Shown: positions 6,956 to 8,381 of the stretch, piece after piece
Numbering within the stretch: the stretch's first letter is position 1
How the letters are laid out: every line of letters starts with the position of its first letter
NCBI GenBank assembly: GCA_018679695.1
Contig: JAHHKH010000332.1
Coordinates: forward strand, 1 to 8,381
Length of the DNA stretch: 8,381 nucleotides
DNA from: Maribacter sp.
GTDB taxonomy: Bacteria > Bacteroidota > Bacteroidia > Flavobacteriales > Flavobacteriaceae
Direction: 5' to 3'
Program-made: the position numbers and the translations under genes
Notes under the pieces: model-generated
The model's database searches: none
Seen by the model: the letters and a program-made list of their open reading frames with translations, nothing else
Told to the model about the DNA's origin: nothing

Positions 6956-7024
6956 GGTAATCCCCAGATTCGAATATCCATTAGCAAGAAAATTTATAGC
7001 ACCTTGATCAGTATCAGCGACAAA

Positions 7025-7540
7025 ATGTTCATCACAGAAGAGGTAAATTTGGCCACGGTAGCCTATTTCAAAAAGATAGTGCTCCGTAAATTGTTTATGG
7101 AATTTTCCTTCGGACTGCAATCAAATAATAGGGTTATTACCGACTTGTTCGAAAATGTCAACTATTATGGATTTGACCTGCCTTATGATATTGAACTTGC
7201 CCTATTGGAAAGGCTACAGCAATTTAAAAACAATCTGGACAAGGAAGAGCTTACCGCTTTATTTTTTTGGTGTGTGAACCGGAAATATATATGCTATTTA
7301 GAGAATTTTTTAGGTGATTGTGATAACTATTCAGAACAGAAATTCGATGAAGAATTTGGCAGGTCTCTTGCCTATAAAATTTATGAACCTTGTGCTAGTG
7401 GATTGGAGGAGGATACTATTGACGAACTCCAATTACTCTTATGTAATTTCGCTAGTGAATTTGATTTATCGTTAGTGGATGAATATACCTGTCAGGAAAT
7501 TCTAGAGGTTATGGAAATTTACTGTTCGGCAATACATTGA
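7025..7540 (+). CDS. Acidic hypothetical protein, unrecognised
   Basis: I do not recognise this protein. From the ATG at 7025 it has 171 residues. The frame is open back to 6935, and a TTG at 6953 would add 24 residues (total 195), but that TTG falls inside a promoter-like box. The protein is strongly acidic: I count about 32 Asp/Glu against 13 Lys/Arg. It has seven cysteines (for example FFWC, YIC, GDC, LLLC) with no regular metal-binding spacing, and many aromatic residues (LFENVNYYGFDLPYD). No signal peptide or membrane segment is evident, so it is probably a soluble helical cytoplasmic protein. It is the only plus-strand gene of the element, convergent with the small gene at 7563-7832, so it is a likely cargo or stand-alone gene with its own promoter. 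A role in countering host defence is only a guess from charge and context. Confidence 0.6.
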   Translation: MFITEEVNLATVAYFKKIVLRKLFMEFSFGLQSNNRVITDLFENVNYYGFDLPYDIELALLERLQQFKNNLDKEELTALFFWCVNRKYICYLENFLGDCDNYSEQKFDEEFGRSLAYKIYEPCASGLEEDTIDELQLLLCNFASEFDLSLVDEYTCQEILEVMEIYCSAIH

Positions 7541-7546
7541 TTTTTA

Positions 7547-7559
7547 CCAGATTTTCTGG
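7547..7559. terminator. Small hairpin between convergent genes
   Basis: CCAGA (7547-7551) and TCTGG (7555-7559) form a perfect 5-bp stem with loop TTT in the 22-bp gap between two convergent genes. There is a T5 run before it (7541-7545) but none directly after it in either reading direction, so terminator function is uncertain and rests on position. Confidence 0.3.
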
Positions 7560-7562
7560 CAA

Positions 7563-7832
7563 TTACAAGCTCGGCCCTCTACCATGGGATTTGCCCTTTT
7601 TCTTTTTAACACTATCTGCGTTGTTTTGTTCTAAAGAATTATCCAGTTTTTTGCTTTGGGAAAGACTAGCTTCGTCAATAAACTGTTGCATACCCAAATG
7701 CATAGGGTTTTTGGGCATAATTTTTTCTTGGTTCTGAAGCAAGGGAACTTTGAGATTTAGTTCGGCTGCAACTCGGTAGCCCAAGTTAAAGGATTTTTTA
7801 AAAGCTTCATCTACTTTGATATCTTCTTCCAT
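7563..7832 (-). CDS. Small hypothetical protein with basic tail, paired with HTH gene
   Basis: This 89-residue protein has no domain I can name. The N-terminal part (EAFKKSFNLGYRVAAELNL) looks like an amphipathic helix. The middle (MPKNPMHLGMQQFIDEA) is probably helical, and the C-terminus is a disordered, highly basic tail (SVKKKKGKSHGRGPSL) that could contact DNA or RNA. I chose the ATG at 7832, two bases after the stop of the helix-turn-helix gene. A TTG two codons earlier overlaps that stop and is less likely. The tight spacing implies one operon and a shared role, such as control of excision or transfer. The pairing resembles what is seen in Bacteroidota mobile elements, but that is recollection, not evidence in the window. 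Confidence 0.65.
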   Translation of the reverse strand: MEEDIKVDEAFKKSFNLGYRVAAELNLKVPLLQNQEKIMPKNPMHLGMQQFIDEASLSQSKKLDNSLEQNNADSVKKKKGKSHGRGPSL

Positions 7833-7834
7833 AG

Positions 7835-8104
7835 TCAAAAAGTTTCTCGGGCGTGTTTTTCGATATATTCCATAATCGATTCCCTATCGTAAAGTATGAT
7901 TTTCTTTTGGGGCTGGGAGAACCTTATTTTACCCTCGTCCCTCAGCTTTTGGAGTGTAGTGGTCGACTTGATCCGTAAAATGGACATGGCCTCCTCACCA
8001 TCTATCCATCTGTCGAGCGTGTCTTGCCTTTTAGATTCGACATGTTCGATAACCTTCGTGAATAAGGCATAAAAGGCTTCTTCTTGTAGACAGACGACTT
8101 GCAT
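7835..8104 (-). CDS. Helix-turn-helix (excisionase-like) DNA-binding protein
   Basis: This 89-residue protein is a small winged-helix/HTH_17-type DNA-binding protein of the excisionase group. After an N-terminal helical lead (MQVVCLQEEAFYALFTKVIEHV) comes the domain: DRWIDGEEAMSILRIKSTTTLQKL (helix, turn and recognition helix), the wing DEGKIRFSQPQKKIILYD, and a last helix RESIMEYIEKHA. Many Bacteroidota integrative elements carry such proteins near their integrase gene, where they aid excision or regulate element genes. I chose the ATG at 8104 because the domain's usual start MQVVCL fits it; an upstream in-frame TTG at 8122 would add six residues. The small gene at 7563-7832 follows after 2 bp. 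No integrase is seen in the window; it would be expected to the right. Confidence 0.85.
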   Translation of the reverse strand: MQVVCLQEEAFYALFTKVIEHVESKRQDTLDRWIDGEEAMSILRIKSTTTLQKLRDEGKIRFSQPQKKIILYDRESIMEYIEKHARETF

Positions 8105-8130
8105 AGGTTCTTTAAAACACAATTCAATTT

Positions 8131-8381
8131 TTAAGTTACCCTATTTCTTGTATTAAAAACTTCCATTTCGACCAGTCGTTCATTAATTCGTTGTGGAGCT
8201 TCGTTTATCAAGTATTTGATACAAACCAAGGTCTGAAATGATTAGTTTAATCACCTCTTTGTCAAAACCATGAATGAGCGAACAATTGTTGTCTTGACTC
8301 TTTAGGCCGACAATTTTTTCAGAAATAGTGAAGTCTAAAATTTATACTGCAATTTATCCAATACTACATTTTGTCTTTTTC
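8131..8381 (-). pseudogene. Possible frameshifted gene remnant upstream of the HTH gene
   Basis: No intact gene fits this stretch, but the minus strand gives three protein-like pieces in succession. Reading right to left: RQNVVLDKLQYKF ending at a stop at 8335; a shifted frame open from 8341 to 8183 containing EKIVGLKSQDNNC and HGFDKEVIKLIISDLGLY but no start codon; then the original frame again from 8241 to 8131 with KYLINEAPQRINERLVEMEV and a stop. Overlapping open frames that hand over twice suggest one coding sequence damaged by two compensating frameshifts, or sequencing errors. The total would exceed 70 residues and would continue right of the window. I do not recognise the family. Chance open frames in AT-rich DNA remain possible. 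Confidence 0.33.

Larger units (their letters stand above)
6469..7024. other. Gene-free stretch upstream of mobC, candidate origin of transfer region
   Basis: No convincing gene lies here. The part next to mobC (6469-6700) is AT-rich and holds two inverted repeats and two copies of AATATAAATA. The next part (about 6715-6890) is clearly richer in G and C and has three hairpins, followed by a third AATATAAATA (6890-6899) and a promoter-like sequence. Origins of transfer commonly sit beside the genes for the relaxase and its accessory protein and contain inverted repeats, so this is the best candidate location. The nick site cannot be named from sequence alone. Confidence 0.45.

Noticed and set aside
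6469..7024. CRISPR array
   Set aside because: The repeats are 10 bp or shorter, irregularly spaced and low in complexity; there are no uniform spacers or cas genes.
6839..7120. 93-codon minus-strand open frame
   Set aside because: It overlaps both the hairpin block and the start of the better-supported plus-strand orphan gene, and its translation shows no domain.
8123..8381. tRNA gene as an integration target
   Set aside because: No cloverleaf-like arms, GTTCRA-type T-loop or CCA end could be found here or in 3666-3781.

Overview
The window looks like chromosomal DNA of a Bacteroidota, most likely a Flavobacteriia. Coding sequence is AT-leaning, start codons are preceded by A-rich tracts and not by Shine-Dalgarno sites, and some sequences resemble the Bacteroidota -7 promoter box (TAnnTTTG). 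The relaxase, MobC-like and helix-turn-helix proteins are of types I associate with Bacteroidota integrative elements. The genus cannot be fixed from the sequence.

Left part (1-3665, plus strand): the 3' end of a type-B carboxylesterase, an exported flavodoxin, then a two-gene molybdenum hydroxylase. The latter has a small [2Fe-2S] subunit and a large molybdopterin subunit with a twin-arginine signal, resembling isoquinoline 1-oxidoreductase IorA/IorB. Only the large subunit carries an export signal, so the two subunits are probably exported together as a folded complex. The exported flavodoxin next to them suggests an envelope redox function, but the substrate is unknown.

Middle and right part (about 3780-8381): an integrated mobilizable element. 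Gene order changes abruptly and strand switches 116 bp after the large-subunit stop. On the minus strand, from right to left, lie a helix-turn-helix (excisionase-like) protein, a small basic-tailed protein, a MobC-like relaxosome protein and a long MobA relaxase. mobC and mobA overlap by 4 bp. No integrase, coupling protein or mating-pore gene is visible, so this is a mobilizable passenger or part of a larger element. One plus-strand gene (about 7025-7540) encodes an acidic protein I do not recognise.

The roughly 550-bp gene-free stretch upstream of mobC (6469-7024) is the most unusual non-coding part. It has a perfect 8-bp-arm palindrome, a 6-bp-arm hairpin, three copies of a 10-mer, and a GC-richer block with three strong hairpins. 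It is the best place for an origin of transfer and possibly a structured RNA. The right edge (8131-8381) holds what looks like a frameshift-damaged minus-strand gene just upstream of the helix-turn-helix gene.
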